The notes below the pieces were generated by a model. The model did no database searches, was not told the origin of the DNA, and saw nothing but the letters and a program-made list of their open reading frames with translations. Of a stretch of DNA of 64,000 nucleotides, positions 13,811 through 24,368 are shown piece after piece. Made by a program: the position numbers and the translations under genes. Source of the DNA: a virus; IMG/VR virus record IMGVR_UViG_3300008267_000007, positions 47,095-111,094 of that record. One strand, written 5' to 3'. Numbering within the stretch: position 1 is the first letter of the stretch; every line of letters begins with the position of its first letter.

Positions 13811-15683
13811 TACAAAGACAGTACAATACTTAAATCGCGATTTTGATAGTTTAAAAGCACAGTTAGTTAACTTTGCTAAAATATATTATCCCAACACTTA
13901 TAATGATTTTACTGAGGCATCACCTGGTATGATGCTTATAGAAATGGCTTCATATGTGGGAGATGTTATGTCTTTCTATATTGATAATCAAATTCAAGAA
14001 AATTTTCTACAATTTGCTAAACAAAGAAAAAACTTATTAGCCTTAGCATATAATTTTGGATATCGCCCTAAAGTAACAAGTGCTGCTTCAACTGTAGTTA
14101 GTGTTTATCAAGTAGTACCATCTACTATGGTATCTGGTAGAGTTGAACCTGACTTTAATTATACTCTAATTTTAGAAGAAGGAACACAACTTCAATCAAG
14201 TCTAGACTCATCTATATCATTTTACATAGATGAAAGAGTTGATTTTTCAACTGCAGAAACTTCCTCAGATACTGAAATTTCGGTATATTCTACTGATATA
14301 GATGGTAGACCTAATCTTTATTTACTTAAGAAACAGGTAAAAGCTACATCAGGAACCCTAACTTCGACAACATTTACATTTGGTAACCCTGAGCGTTATC
14401 CTACCGTGACTCTTAATGATAGTAACATACTAAACATATTAAGTGTAACCGATTCTGATAATAATTTGTGGTATGAAGTACCATATTTAGCACAAGATAC
14501 AATATTTGAATCTACAGCTAATATTGCTTCAAATGATCCTAATTTATCCCAATACAACGACACAACACCTTATTTACTTAAATTAAAAAAAGTACCTAGA
14601 AGATTTGTATCTCGTTTTAAATCTAACAATTCCTTAGAACTTCAATTTGGGCCTGGTATATCAACCGGGGCAGATGAAGAAATTATTCCTAATTCTGATA
14701 ATATAGGTTTAGGTTTACCTTATGGGGTTAACAAAATGAATACTGCTTGGGATCCTTCAAACTTTTTATATACTCAAACTTATGGAATTTCTCCTTCGAA
14801 TACTACTTTAACAGTAAATTATTTAAAGGGAGGAGGGGCAGTATCAAATACTCCTTCTAATACACTAACTAACAAAATTGGTGGTACAGTATCTTTTTCT
14901 AGTAGTAATAGAGATGGTGGGTTATCAACAACAGTTCTAAATTCACTTGCTTTCACAAATGAAAATGCAGCTGTGGGTGGGGGAGATGGAGATACAAATG
15001 AAGATATTCGTTTAAATACTTTAGCTACTTACCCAACTCAATTAAGAGCTATAACTAAAGATGACTATATAATTAGAACCCTATCTTTACCTTCTAAGTT
15101 TGGTTTAGTTTCTAAGGCTTATGTTAATCAAGATTCAAGTATAGATGTTAATTTTAGAACAGGTTTACTTGCTACTCAAAACCCAAATGCTATATCATTA
15201 TATATCCTATCTAAAGATAGTAATGGAAACCTAGCAGCACCTAGTCCTGCTCTTAAAGAAAATGTAAAAACTTACTTATCCGAATTTCGAATGATAACGG
15301 ATGCAGTAAACATCAAAGAGGCTTTTATTATTAATATAGGAGTAAATTTTGATATAATAGTTAGACCTAACTATAATAATAAATTAGTATTAAATAATTG
15401 CTTAACTACACTACAATCATTCTTTAATATTGATAAATGGCAAATCAATCAACCAATCATATTCTCAGATATTTATAGTTTACTAGATCAAGTAGAGGGG
15501 GTACAAACTGTACAAAAAGTAGATATTATTAATAAAGCTGGAACTACCTCAGGATACTCACAATTTTCTTACGATATTAAAGGAGCTACTATTAATAATA
15601 TTTTATATCCTTCTTTAGATCCTAGTGTTTTTGAAGTTAAAAATTTAACAACTGATCTTCAAGGTAGGGTAGTAACTTTATAA
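13803..15683 (+). CDS. gp6: Baseplate wedge protein gp6 (baseplate J family)
   Basis: 626 aa, close to the T4 gp6 length. The N-terminus (YLNRDFDSLKAQLVNFAKIY, then a PGMMLIEMASYVGDVMSFYID stretch) is the classic gp6/baseplate-J signature. It forms dimers that make the inner baseplate ring linking the six wedges. Follows gp25 directly; the next unit begins after a new late box. Confidence 0.92.
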   Translation: MANTKTVQYLNRDFDSLKAQLVNFAKIYYPNTYNDFTEASPGMMLIEMASYVGDVMSFYIDNQIQENFLQFAKQRKNLLALAYNFGYRPKVTSAASTVVSVYQVVPSTMVSGRVEPDFNYTLILEEGTQLQSSLDSSISFYIDERVDFSTAETSSDTEISVYSTDIDGRPNLYLLKKQVKATSGTLTSTTFTFGNPERYPTVTLNDSNILNILSVTDSDNNLWYEVPYLAQDTIFESTANIASNDPNLSQYNDTTPYLLKLKKVPRRFVSRFKSNNSLELQFGPGISTGADEEIIPNSDNIGLGLPYGVNKMNTAWDPSNFLYTQTYGISPSNTTLTVNYLKGGGAVSNTPSNTLTNKIGGTVSFSSSNRDGGLSTTVLNSLAFTNENAAVGGGDGDTNEDIRLNTLATYPTQLRAITKDDYIIRTLSLPSKFGLVSKAYVNQDSSIDVNFRTGLLATQNPNAISLYILSKDSNGNLAAPSPALKENVKTYLSEFRMITDAVNIKEAFIINIGVNFDIIVRPNYNNKLVLNNCLTTLQSFFNIDKWQINQPIIFSDIYSLLDQVEGVQTVQKVDIINKAGTTSGYSQFSYDIKGATINNILYPSLDPSVFEVKNLTTDLQGRVVTL

Positions 15684-15700
15684 AAGATATTTCTAATGTA

Positions 15701-15708
15701 TATTTATG
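15701..15708 (+). promoter_or_regulatory. Late box 3 (TATTTATG)
   Basis: Octamer 15 nt before the ATG at 15724. Confidence 0.5.
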
Positions 15709-15723
15709 TTATATATTAGATTT

Positions 15724-16725
15724 ATGGCCATTTATAAAATATTTTCTGAAAAAGATACTTTTATTTCTAAATATCGTAGTACTCAAAATTTTGGTAGAGA
15801 CGAAATTTTAGAAATTTCAAACGAAACTGATATTACATCCTTAAATGCTGATGTAACTCGTACTTTAATTAAGTTTTCTCCTTCCCAAATAAGCAATGTT
15901 TTAACTAATATAGTAAGTGGGAGTTTCACATCTAATTTAAAATTATTTTTGGCTAACGCCACTTTACCTGTAGATTATACTATATATGCTTACCCAATCT
16001 CACAGAGTTGGGATATGGGATTAGGTAAATCTGCTGATAAACCCATTACTACCGTTGGAGTTACATGGGATACTGCGCCATTATATATCACTTCATCCGG
16101 AGCATCCCAATCTTTTTCATACCCTGATAATAAAGATATTAATCTTAATTTAACTACCATTGTCAGTCAATGGAATTCAGGTTCACTTAGCAATCATGGA
16201 GTATTATTAAAACTTTCTTCTAGTATAGAAGATAGTAATACACCTCTAATTACTAGTTTCTTCTCAATGGACACTCATACTATTTACCCACCTCAATTAG
16301 AATTTAGATGGGATGATAGTTCATATAGCTCTTCACTAACTCAGGTGACAACAACTGATTTTACTTCTGTAATTTCTAACAACAAACCTGAGTTTGAAGA
16401 GAATACAACTTATAATTTTAGAATTAAATCCCGAGATAGATTTCCTGCTAGGGCATTTCAAACTTCTTCTGTATACTTAAATGTAAAAGCTTTACCTTCA
16501 TCTTCATATTGGGCATTAAAAGATGTTAAAACTGAAGAAATGGTAATTGATTTTGATACTAATTACACTAAAATAAGTTGTGATAATGTTAGTAATTACT
16601 TTAGAATATATATGGGTGGTTTAGAGCCTGAAAGATATTATCAAATTTTAATAAAAACTATACTCCCAGATGGTGAAGTTATAGTTATAGATAATGAATC
16701 AAATTATTTTAAAATAGTTAGATAA
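15724..16725 (+). CDS. DNRLRE-like virion structural protein (333 aa)
   Basis: Start placed at 15724 (MAIYKIFSEKDTFI), downstream of the late box; an in-frame ATG six codons earlier overlaps the box region. The N-terminal 200 residues (KDTFISKYRSTQNFGRDEIL and a later W-x-T-AP pattern) resemble DNRLRE beta-sandwich domains; the C-terminus looks like a fibronectin-type sandwich. Probably a baseplate decoration protein or a connector to the 1846-aa protein that follows in the same operon. Confidence 0.65.
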   Translation: MAIYKIFSEKDTFISKYRSTQNFGRDEILEISNETDITSLNADVTRTLIKFSPSQISNVLTNIVSGSFTSNLKLFLANATLPVDYTIYAYPISQSWDMGLGKSADKPITTVGVTWDTAPLYITSSGASQSFSYPDNKDINLNLTTIVSQWNSGSLSNHGVLLKLSSSIEDSNTPLITSFFSMDTHTIYPPQLEFRWDDSSYSSSLTQVTTTDFTSVISNNKPEFEENTTYNFRIKSRDRFPARAFQTSSVYLNVKALPSSSYWALKDVKTEEMVIDFDTNYTKISCDNVSNYFRIYMGGLEPERYYQILIKTILPDGEVIVIDNESNYFKIVR

Positions 16726-17066
16726 TGGCTGAGATAGTTCAATTAAATAAAACAGTTTATGGTAAAATCACATATCCAAATGTGATTGATACTCAATTTA
16801 CTCAATTATTAAAACCCCAAACTGAAGTTACTTCATCTGCGATGACAATAAATCAATTTTTTCAGGGGTATAATGATTTATTTTATGAAATCCCTACTGA
16901 AGGAGATTTCCATTCACATTTAGAATTAATAAAACGAAGTACAGAATATGTTGGAGTTAACCAAAATTCAGGAGAAATAGATGCTTTATTGGATGAAATA
17001 AACCAATTAAGACTCGAAAATTTAACCCAACAACAAACTATAGATGATTTAACAGCATCAAAATAA
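16725..17066 (+). CDS. Small virion protein with C-terminal coiled coil (113 aa)
   Basis: The N-terminus is beta/loop; the last 30 residues (IDALLDEINQLRLENLTQQQ) form a trimer-type coiled coil. One-nucleotide overlaps at both ends place it firmly in the baseplate operon between the DNRLRE-like protein and the giant protein. Possibly a wedge connector such as gp8/gp53-like, but no clear counterpart. Confidence 0.65.
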   Translation: MAEIVQLNKTVYGKITYPNVIDTQFTQLLKPQTEVTSSAMTINQFFQGYNDLFYEIPTEGDFHSHLELIKRSTEYVGVNQNSGEIDALLDEINQLRLENLTQQQTIDDLTASK

Positions 17067-20000
17067 TGGAAGTAACAAACATATCAGTATTAAATCCTAC
17101 TCAATTTATTAATCAAGATTATAATTTACAAGATGAGTCTTTATTAAACTCATTAAATGTAAATAAAGAATTTGGTTTACCTGAAGATAAAGTAGAAGTT
17201 CATGTTATATCACCTAATGGAGATTTAATAGATTCAGTTTATGATTTTAGGAATTATACTACACGACAAACCTATGAAGATACTTCTTTATACAATCAAA
17301 TTGAACTAGACCCTAAATCTGATTTAGAATCATTTAGTTTAAACCAGGGTCAATATGATATAATTTACAACTTTTATAGACAGTTATTTTTAAGTTCTGA
17401 GGCAAATAAATTCTACATAACAGAAATATCATCTGATAGAACTGAGATAAAAATATCTACCAATAATACTTCATATAATGATCTAGGTCAGTCATATTTA
17501 AAATTTGTAACTGAAAGAAACTCAAGAGCATTCTACTCAGATTTTATTTTAAATTTTGGTAATAATAAAACTTACATTGGGGTTAATGTTGCATTAGATA
17601 ATGTTAATACTACACTACCTAGTTTATATATTAAACTTTATGAGCCATTACCTTCTAATTTTAAGTTAAAAGATACTTTTTGGATTGTAGAAAGCATTTC
17701 TGAGCCTTTTTCATTTCAAGTAAATACTGAATTTATAGCTGAAGCAATATCTGATACAACTCCTTTAAGAGGTCCAAATGTTAGTATTGAATTAGCTGAA
17801 AAAAATAACTTAACTACACCTTATTTAAATTTATCTACACTTCTAGATCCTTCTACTTCATCTACATACCAACAATTACAATCTTGGATAGAAGAAAAAA
17901 GTATAGAGATAACAGTTGATTATAACGAATTTAGTAATTTTGTACACTTTTCATCTGCTCAAGAAAGATTAGAAAATTTTAAGTATAAATTAACCCAAAT
18001 CCAATCATTACAATCTGATATTGATTCATTAAATAATCTAAATGCTTTAACAAGTCAAGGTTATATAACTGTTAGTAAAGATAGTTTACAATCTCGTATT
18101 GATACCCTTATTGCTAAGTTTGACGGGTATGAGTATTTTTTATACTTTGAATCGGGTTCAAATTGTTGGCCTAAATCTAATTCAACCAAACCTTATACTA
18201 ATTATAATGTAACTTCACCATCATCTTCAAATTGGTTTGAGGCACAATCCAATACAGCTTACAATTACGATGTTGAAAATAGAGACTACATATGGAATAG
18301 TCTACCAGAATATATTAGAGAAGACACGCAAAATTCCAACTTAGAATTATTTGTTGCCATGCTTGGCCAACACTATGATTATATTTGGACTTACGTTAGA
18401 GATATCACGGATTTACAAGTAGCTGATAATAGAGTTGATTTTGGAATCTCAAAAGATTTAGTTGCTGATACCTTAAGAAACTTTGGTATAAAACTATATA
18501 CAAATTCAAGGGGACAAGAAGATTTATATCTTTCATTATTAGGTATAGATAAAAATTATGGTACTTTACCTTCAACCGGTTCTTATGTAATTGAAAATTA
18601 TGTAACAGCTTCCCAATATACTATACCAGATAATGATATTGTAAAAGAAACCTATAAGAGAATTTATCATAACTTGCCTTATTTACTTAAAACTAAGGGT
18701 ACTAGAAGGGGATTAAGAGCTTTAATCAACTGTTTTGGTATTCCTGAGACTATTTTAAAAGTAAAAGAATATGGTGGTAATAAAAAAGATCAAAACATAA
18801 TTGAACAGTTCAATGAAAAGTTTAATTATAGTTTAAATTTAAATAGTACTGCTAGTTTAGCTATACCTTTTGAACCTTCTTATAAACAATATCTAAATAG
18901 TGGAAGTATCATATACCCTGATACTATAGAATATAGATTTAAACTAGATGGAACTCTTCCAACTCAATCCTTATTAGAAAATAGTACAAATAACCTAAAT
19001 ATAAAAGTTACACACACTTCAGGATCATATTCTAATATAGATTTTAGGATTTCTGGTAGTTTAGGTTGGGTATCTTCTACTCCTATTAATTTACCTTTAA
19101 ATAATAATGATTGGTGGACTTTAAACCTGACAAGAGAAACAGGAAGTACTGATATTTTTGATCTTAACCCCAATACCTATACTTTAACTATTGGTAATAA
19201 AAATACTAGTGGAATACAGTTTTTAGCTTCTAGCTCACTTACTCCTCCTACTACTATGCTTAATACTTATAACGCTGCTTTTAATAATATAAGTACGTTA
19301 TATCCTGGAGGAAATAATATTAATTATCCATTTTCTGGTTCTATTCAAGAATTTAGATATTGGGTTGGTTCTATTTCATCATCTAATTTTACTGACCATA
19401 TTTTAAACCCACAATCTATTTCTAATAGTGGAGTAACGGGTTCATATGATAAATTAATATTTAGATTACCTTTAGGGAGTGAATTAGATAACACTTTAAA
19501 TTCAACCTTAACATCTGTACATCCATCTTATACTGCTTCTTTTTGGAATGGTTATAGTAATTCATCTACAGCATCTTTAAACTCATCATCATCTGCTACT
19601 TATGTAGCTAATCATGAATTATTTCTAGTTAATACTCCTAATATTGGTACTATTACTGAAATAGATGAAAAAGTAAGAATATCAAACCCCAATCTAGTAC
19701 CTGGAGATGTACTAACACCTTATATCTCTATTCAAAAACCCGAAGTATACCCATACACACCAGATTTATCTATTGTAGAGGTAGCTATTTCTCCTCAGGA
19801 TTCAATTAATGAGGATATAATTTCACAATTAGGTTCATTTAATATTGATGAATATATTGGTGATCCTAGGTTAGATTCTTATAACACTTATCCTGCTTTA
19901 AATGAATTAAGAGATTTTTATTTTAAAAAGTATTCTAACTCTCAAAATTTATTTGATATAATAAAACTTTTATCTTATTTTGATAATTCTTTATTCAAAA

Positions 20001-22606
20001 TGATAAAAGATTTTGTGCCTGCTAGAACTAATCTTTCTACTGGTTTAGTTATTAAATCTCACATGTTAGAGAGAAACAAGTTAGCTAGACACGAACCTGT
20101 ATTAACTTTTGTAAATTATAGTGGGTCAATTGAAACAGCTTTCATGTCTGGTTCTAACGGTTTAAACCTGGACTTAAACACAGATAACACTACAACAACT
20201 CAATACATATCAGGCAGTATTTCTAAATTAAATACTGATCGAAGAGAATTAATTACTGGAGAATTAGGTGGTACTATAATAACAGCATACACCCAATCCC
20301 CAGATAATATTGTATATGAATTAAATTACATAGCAGCTTCATCATCACAGGCTTTACATGATAGATTTTATAGATTACCTTTAAATCCTACATTAAACAA
20401 TATTTCTCAAGCTAGAACTACTCCAAAATACTTGGATATAGATTATGCTTATAATCCTATTACACCTGTCAATTTCAATTTCTTAACTGCCAGTTTAGAA
20501 TCAAATCTAAGTAATCCTGCATTTCCATTTTTAAATGCAACTGTTCAAGATAGTAATTATACTTTAAAACGACATACTCAACCTAGATATGAGGGAAGTA
20601 AATTAATAGGAACTAAATACAATACTTATACTACCGGGGATATATCTTATGGTTCTGACCCGGTTATAAATGCTCACCCTATCAAATTTGCTTATTTTAA
20701 AGAAATAACGTCACAGTCATTAACTCTACCAGGAAGAACTAATATTAATGTTAAGTACTTAATTGATAGTGCTTCTAATGTAATTGAATTAACTGAGGCT
20801 AATAAAAACATATTTGATGTTCAAAATATATTTAACAGAACTAATGCCAATATCGCATTAGATAATGTTAATCAACCTTCAAAACAAAAATCTTTAAATG
20901 GTTTAAAAGGGATTTATGCTGGTGGGTTTAGATATGAACCTATACTCCAAAACTACTCTACAGCTGTTTCAACTCATAATAGTTTAGATTTTACATATCT
21001 AAATGATATTGAAATCCCTAATCCTGCGACTGGAAGTTTAGTAACTCAAAGTATTGAAAGTAGTATAACAATAGGTCAACCCTATCTAACAACTAATCTA
21101 GGTTCCACCTCATTAAATACTTTAAGTAATTTCTTAACAGCAACATTAAACTCAGGAATAACCTTTCCTGTAATCAGAAATACAACATATACTGGAAAAC
21201 TAACCCAAAGAGTAACAGGTAGTTTAAAGGTAACCTTTAAAGTATCACCACCAGTTGACCAAAAAATTCAATTGTGGGATGAATTTAGTGGTGGTAGTCC
21301 TACTACTGTTCCGTATTTAACTGATATACCAATAAGTGATTGGGAAGATTTAAGAGATTTATCTTATACTAAAGATGGGCAACCCATAGTCCCTAATCCT
21401 ACTCTTTATGATAATCTTAGATATGCGTTAGTTCCTATAGGACATACTTTATATCATGATAACTATAGTAATGGAAATGTTACTGGAACCCTAGTGGGTA
21501 ATGGAGTTAAAACCCAAATAACTAATTGGGCTATTAATAATGGTATAGATAAGATAAAAGTACTAACTAATGATACAAGTGCTTCATTTACTACTTCAGG
21601 AATAAGTAATAATTTAATATCATCTAATAACTTATCAAATTTAATTTCACTTTCACCAAATATTGGGACATATGGGGTACCCGGAATTGATGGTTTAGTA
21701 ATTGAAGCTACTTACCCTTTTGAGGGTGAAATAGTATTAGATGCTGGTGTGGGGAATTCAACAACTGCTACTCCAATCCAGCTAAAAAATCTAAATGGTA
21801 TTATAGGTAAACTAACAACATCATTTGTATTCACTAGAGTATCAACTAGCCCTCAATTGCAGTTCACAACAGCACCATCATATGATGTAAATCCTTTATA
21901 CATAGGAAGACCTTATTATATGACAGAAGCCCCATCTAAAATATACCTTACAGGTACATCAGATAGAGGATTCAATTCCGGCTCATCTAATAATAATTGG
22001 TATTTTGAAAGAGGAAATAAAGTAGAAAGTGGTAGTGTATTTACTTTAATGACAGCATCTGCTGATTTATCCAGATTATACTATGATCATTATGTTCCTG
22101 GAAATTCATATTATGGGAATCCCATAATACAAACCCTTCCTACAGAAAGTATAAATGCTGGTTATCAACAAATTACTGAATATTTTAATCCTAAAAAAGG
22201 TGATTTAATAAGATTTTATAATCATGATAGTGGCAGATTCCCATTTTCATCAATATTTGAAAGAGAAATAATTAATATATATCCCCCACAAGGTCAAATA
22301 ATTGGAACTGGATCTAATGGTACAGGATCATATGAAAATAGATTAGTATTTGAAGTATCTGGAGATTTGGGTAACACTGAAGACAATATCCCTAATCAAG
22401 CATGTACCACATCAGGATCATATGCTCATATCATGAATTTTATCATGCTTTCTAAAGTACCAGATGAAACTAATATAGTAATATCATCTGATAAGAGAGA
22501 TGGACAAACTTCTGCGGGTATAGTACTTCCTGAAAGTATATCTATAACTCTCAAAAACGAAGCTGGTAATATAGTTAAAGATTTAAAATCTAAAAACTTA
22601 ATTTAA
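17066..22606 (+). CDS. Giant baseplate/tail protein, possible gp7 counterpart (1846 aa)
   Basis: Largest gene of the window. The N-terminal about 550 residues are mixed alpha/beta, including a conserved-looking stretch (KETYKRIYHNLPYLLKTKGT, near 525-545) common to phage tail proteins. Residues about 605-800 look like a concanavalin/LamG beta sandwich (IEYRFKLDG, then GSIQEFRYWVG). The rest is long, beta-rich and Ser/Thr/Asn-rich. Position after gp6 and size suggest a gp7-like wedge protein that has absorbed carbohydrate-binding domains. Alternatively it is a tail-side adhesin. Confidence 0.6.
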   Translation: MEVTNISVLNPTQFINQDYNLQDESLLNSLNVNKEFGLPEDKVEVHVISPNGDLIDSVYDFRNYTTRQTYEDTSLYNQIELDPKSDLESFSLNQGQYDIIYNFYRQLFLSSEANKFYITEISSDRTEIKISTNNTSYNDLGQSYLKFVTERNSRAFYSDFILNFGNNKTYIGVNVALDNVNTTLPSLYIKLYEPLPSNFKLKDTFWIVESISEPFSFQVNTEFIAEAISDTTPLRGPNVSIELAEKNNLTTPYLNLSTLLDPSTSSTYQQLQSWIEEKSIEITVDYNEFSNFVHFSSAQERLENFKYKLTQIQSLQSDIDSLNNLNALTSQGYITVSKDSLQSRIDTLIAKFDGYEYFLYFESGSNCWPKSNSTKPYTNYNVTSPSSSNWFEAQSNTAYNYDVENRDYIWNSLPEYIREDTQNSNLELFVAMLGQHYDYIWTYVRDITDLQVADNRVDFGISKDLVADTLRNFGIKLYTNSRGQEDLYLSLLGIDKNYGTLPSTGSYVIENYVTASQYTIPDNDIVKETYKRIYHNLPYLLKTKGTRRGLRALINCFGIPETILKVKEYGGNKKDQNIIEQFNEKFNYSLNLNSTASLAIPFEPSYKQYLNSGSIIYPDTIEYRFKLDGTLPTQSLLENSTNNLNIKVTHTSGSYSNIDFRISGSLGWVSSTPINLPLNNNDWWTLNLTRETGSTDIFDLNPNTYTLTIGNKNTSGIQFLASSSLTPPTTMLNTYNAAFNNISTLYPGGNNINYPFSGSIQEFRYWVGSISSSNFTDHILNPQSISNSGVTGSYDKLIFRLPLGSELDNTLNSTLTSVHPSYTASFWNGYSNSSTASLNSSSSATYVANHELFLVNTPNIGTITEIDEKVRISNPNLVPGDVLTPYISIQKPEVYPYTPDLSIVEVAISPQDSINEDIISQLGSFNIDEYIGDPRLDSYNTYPALNELRDFYFKKYSNSQNLFDIIKLLSYFDNSLFKMIKDFVPARTNLSTGLVIKSHMLERNKLARHEPVLTFVNYSGSIETAFMSGSNGLNLDLNTDNTTTTQYISGSISKLNTDRRELITGELGGTIITAYTQSPDNIVYELNYIAASSSQALHDRFYRLPLNPTLNNISQARTTPKYLDIDYAYNPITPVNFNFLTASLESNLSNPAFPFLNATVQDSNYTLKRHTQPRYEGSKLIGTKYNTYTTGDISYGSDPVINAHPIKFAYFKEITSQSLTLPGRTNINVKYLIDSASNVIELTEANKNIFDVQNIFNRTNANIALDNVNQPSKQKSLNGLKGIYAGGFRYEPILQNYSTAVSTHNSLDFTYLNDIEIPNPATGSLVTQSIESSITIGQPYLTTNLGSTSLNTLSNFLTATLNSGITFPVIRNTTYTGKLTQRVTGSLKVTFKVSPPVDQKIQLWDEFSGGSPTTVPYLTDIPISDWEDLRDLSYTKDGQPIVPNPTLYDNLRYALVPIGHTLYHDNYSNGNVTGTLVGNGVKTQITNWAINNGIDKIKVLTNDTSASFTTSGISNNLISSNNLSNLISLSPNIGTYGVPGIDGLVIEATYPFEGEIVLDAGVGNSTTATPIQLKNLNGIIGKLTTSFVFTRVSTSPQLQFTTAPSYDVNPLYIGRPYYMTEAPSKIYLTGTSDRGFNSGSSNNNWYFERGNKVESGSVFTLMTASADLSRLYYDHYVPGNSYYGNPIIQTLPTESINAGYQQITEYFNPKKGDLIRFYNHDSGRFPFSSIFEREIINIYPPQGQIIGTGSNGTGSYENRLVFEVSGDLGNTEDNIPNQACTTSGSYAHIMNFIMLSKVPDETNIVISSDKRDGQTSAGIVLPESISITLKNEAGNIVKDLKSKNLI

Positions 22607-22624
22607 AAGAATAAAAGACGCACA

Positions 22625-22632
22625 TATTTATA
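22625..22632 (+). promoter_or_regulatory. Late box 4 (TATTTATA)
   Basis: Octamer 20 nt before the ATG at 22653. Confidence 0.6.
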
Positions 22633-22652
22633 ACTGCAATTAATAACAACTT

Positions 22653-23312
22653 ATGGGATTTCTTAACAATCAATCAGTAACCGTAGATGCAATTCTTACT
22701 AAAAAGGGTAGAGAATTGTTAGCAAAGAATGACGGTTCATTCAGAATTACTCAATTTTCATTATCTGATGATGAAATTGACTATACACTATATAATCCTT
22801 ACCACCCATCAGGTTCAGCCTATTATGGTGAAGCTATTGAAGCTATGCCTATATTAGAAGCATTTCCTGATGAAACTCAAATAATGAAGTATAAATTATT
22901 AACCCTTCCAAGAGGTACAGCTAAATTGCCTGTATTAGATGTTGGATACACTTCTATTACTTTGCGTCAAGGTGCTTCATTAGCTATTACACCTCAAACT
23001 TTAAATTATTTAGGAGCATCTACAGCTTATGAATCTTCAGGATACACAGCTACTATTGGTGATTCAAGAATCTTATCAACATTCAATGCTGTTGGTGTAA
23101 ATACAGCTGAAGCTCAAGCTTTGAATTCTTCAACTACAATTGGAACTAATGTTTCAAGAACAGTAGTAGGAACAACAATAAACTTAACAGCTACAACTGT
23201 TAATACCTTATTTGGAACTAGAAGTTCTTTATCTACAATACTAACAATTACAGGTAGAGATTCAGGAGCTAGACTAACAGTTCCAGTAACAATAACAAAA
23301 GTAACTAGCTAA
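22653..23312 (+). CDS. Conserved virion structural protein with Ig-like C-terminus (219 aa)
   Basis: The N-terminus (TVDAILTKKGRELLAKNDGS, then FRITQFSLSDDEIDYTLYN) matches a family of structural proteins in marine T4-like phages that sits in the baseplate/tail block. From about residue 125 a Thr-rich, Ig-like region follows. Likely attached to the baseplate periphery. First gene of an operon running to 28194. Confidence 0.65.
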   Translation: MGFLNNQSVTVDAILTKKGRELLAKNDGSFRITQFSLSDDEIDYTLYNPYHPSGSAYYGEAIEAMPILEAFPDETQIMKYKLLTLPRGTAKLPVLDVGYTSITLRQGASLAITPQTLNYLGASTAYESSGYTATIGDSRILSTFNAVGVNTAEAQALNSSTTIGTNVSRTVVGTTINLTATTVNTLFGTRSSLSTILTITGRDSGARLTVPVTITKVTS

Positions 23313-23324
23313 TAAAAACATAAT

Positions 23325-24365
23325 ATGAGCTTTATCCCATTAAATGCTGAAGATTTTGTAGTGAGTTCGGATTCAATTACTTCTACCTTATGGAGTAATA
23401 ACGTAACATCCTTAACTGCTATATACACTTCTTCTACTGCTATTAATAACAATGCATACTTACAAGTATATAGTGAACCTACTTCTAATGCTTCTGCTTT
23501 ACCTCAATTTTCTATTTCTTATGGTCAATTACAAGGTTCAGGTTCAGCACCTATAAATGCTTCTATCCCTGGATTATCTCCAACTAGAATTACTTATGGT
23601 CAATTTCGTACCTTAATTAATGGGGACGAAAATACTAACATTAACTTTGGAGCTGGAAATACTAATTCTCCTGATTTTTATGTTATAAGCTTAAATAGAG
23701 CAAATTATAAAGAAAAACTATTCCCTGGTACTTTCAATTTAGCTCTTTCGGGATCTGATGGTACTGATAATAGACTAATTAGATTAACCGATAATAGTGT
23801 TAATACAACTACATTAACATACTGTGATGCTGGTAGAGTATTTGACATAGTTAGTGGATCTAATGGATCAGCTATGACATCAATTACATCTGGAAGTAGT
23901 GCTGCTGGGTATACAGTGTCAGGTTCATATGGTAAATTCCTACCGGATGTTGGTTTAATTCTATTGAATGCTAGAGCTTTAGCTTTATCTTGTAGTCTTG
24001 GTGGTATAGGATTAACTCCTGGAACCTCAAATACTTCACCTACCCTAGGAACCATAAACACTAATTTATTCAATGCCATCAACTCTGGTAAAAGCTTCTC
24101 ATTAAATAGTGAAGAAACAATCACATCAGATTATATATTTGTAAGAATTAAAAATAATGATTTTAATTATACTACTAATCCTTCTATGATAAGTGGTAGT
24201 GGTGAATTTTATTACCCCTCATTAATTAACAATCCACAAACTTATATTACGACAGTTGGGTTATACAATAACAATAATGAGTTATTAGGTGTAGCTAAAT
24301 TATCAAAACCTCTAGTAAAGGATTTTACTAAAGAAGCACTAATTCGTGTAAAATTAGACTTTTAA
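23325..24365 (+). CDS. Virion structural protein with C-terminal VGLYN module (346 aa)
   Basis: Beta-rich Ser/Thr/Asn-rich protein. Its last 40 residues (ITTVGLYNNNNELLGVAKLS and on) are clearly paralogous to the C-terminus of the 101-aa protein at 27448. This module probably mediates assembly onto a shared partner in the baseplate. No catalytic motif. Confidence 0.65.
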   Translation: MSFIPLNAEDFVVSSDSITSTLWSNNVTSLTAIYTSSTAINNNAYLQVYSEPTSNASALPQFSISYGQLQGSGSAPINASIPGLSPTRITYGQFRTLINGDENTNINFGAGNTNSPDFYVISLNRANYKEKLFPGTFNLALSGSDGTDNRLIRLTDNSVNTTTLTYCDAGRVFDIVSGSNGSAMTSITSGSSAAGYTVSGSYGKFLPDVGLILLNARALALSCSLGGIGLTPGTSNTSPTLGTINTNLFNAINSGKSFSLNSEETITSDYIFVRIKNNDFNYTTNPSMISGSGEFYYPSLINNPQTYITTVGLYNNNNELLGVAKLSKPLVKDFTKEALIRVKLDF

Positions 24366-24368
24366 TGA

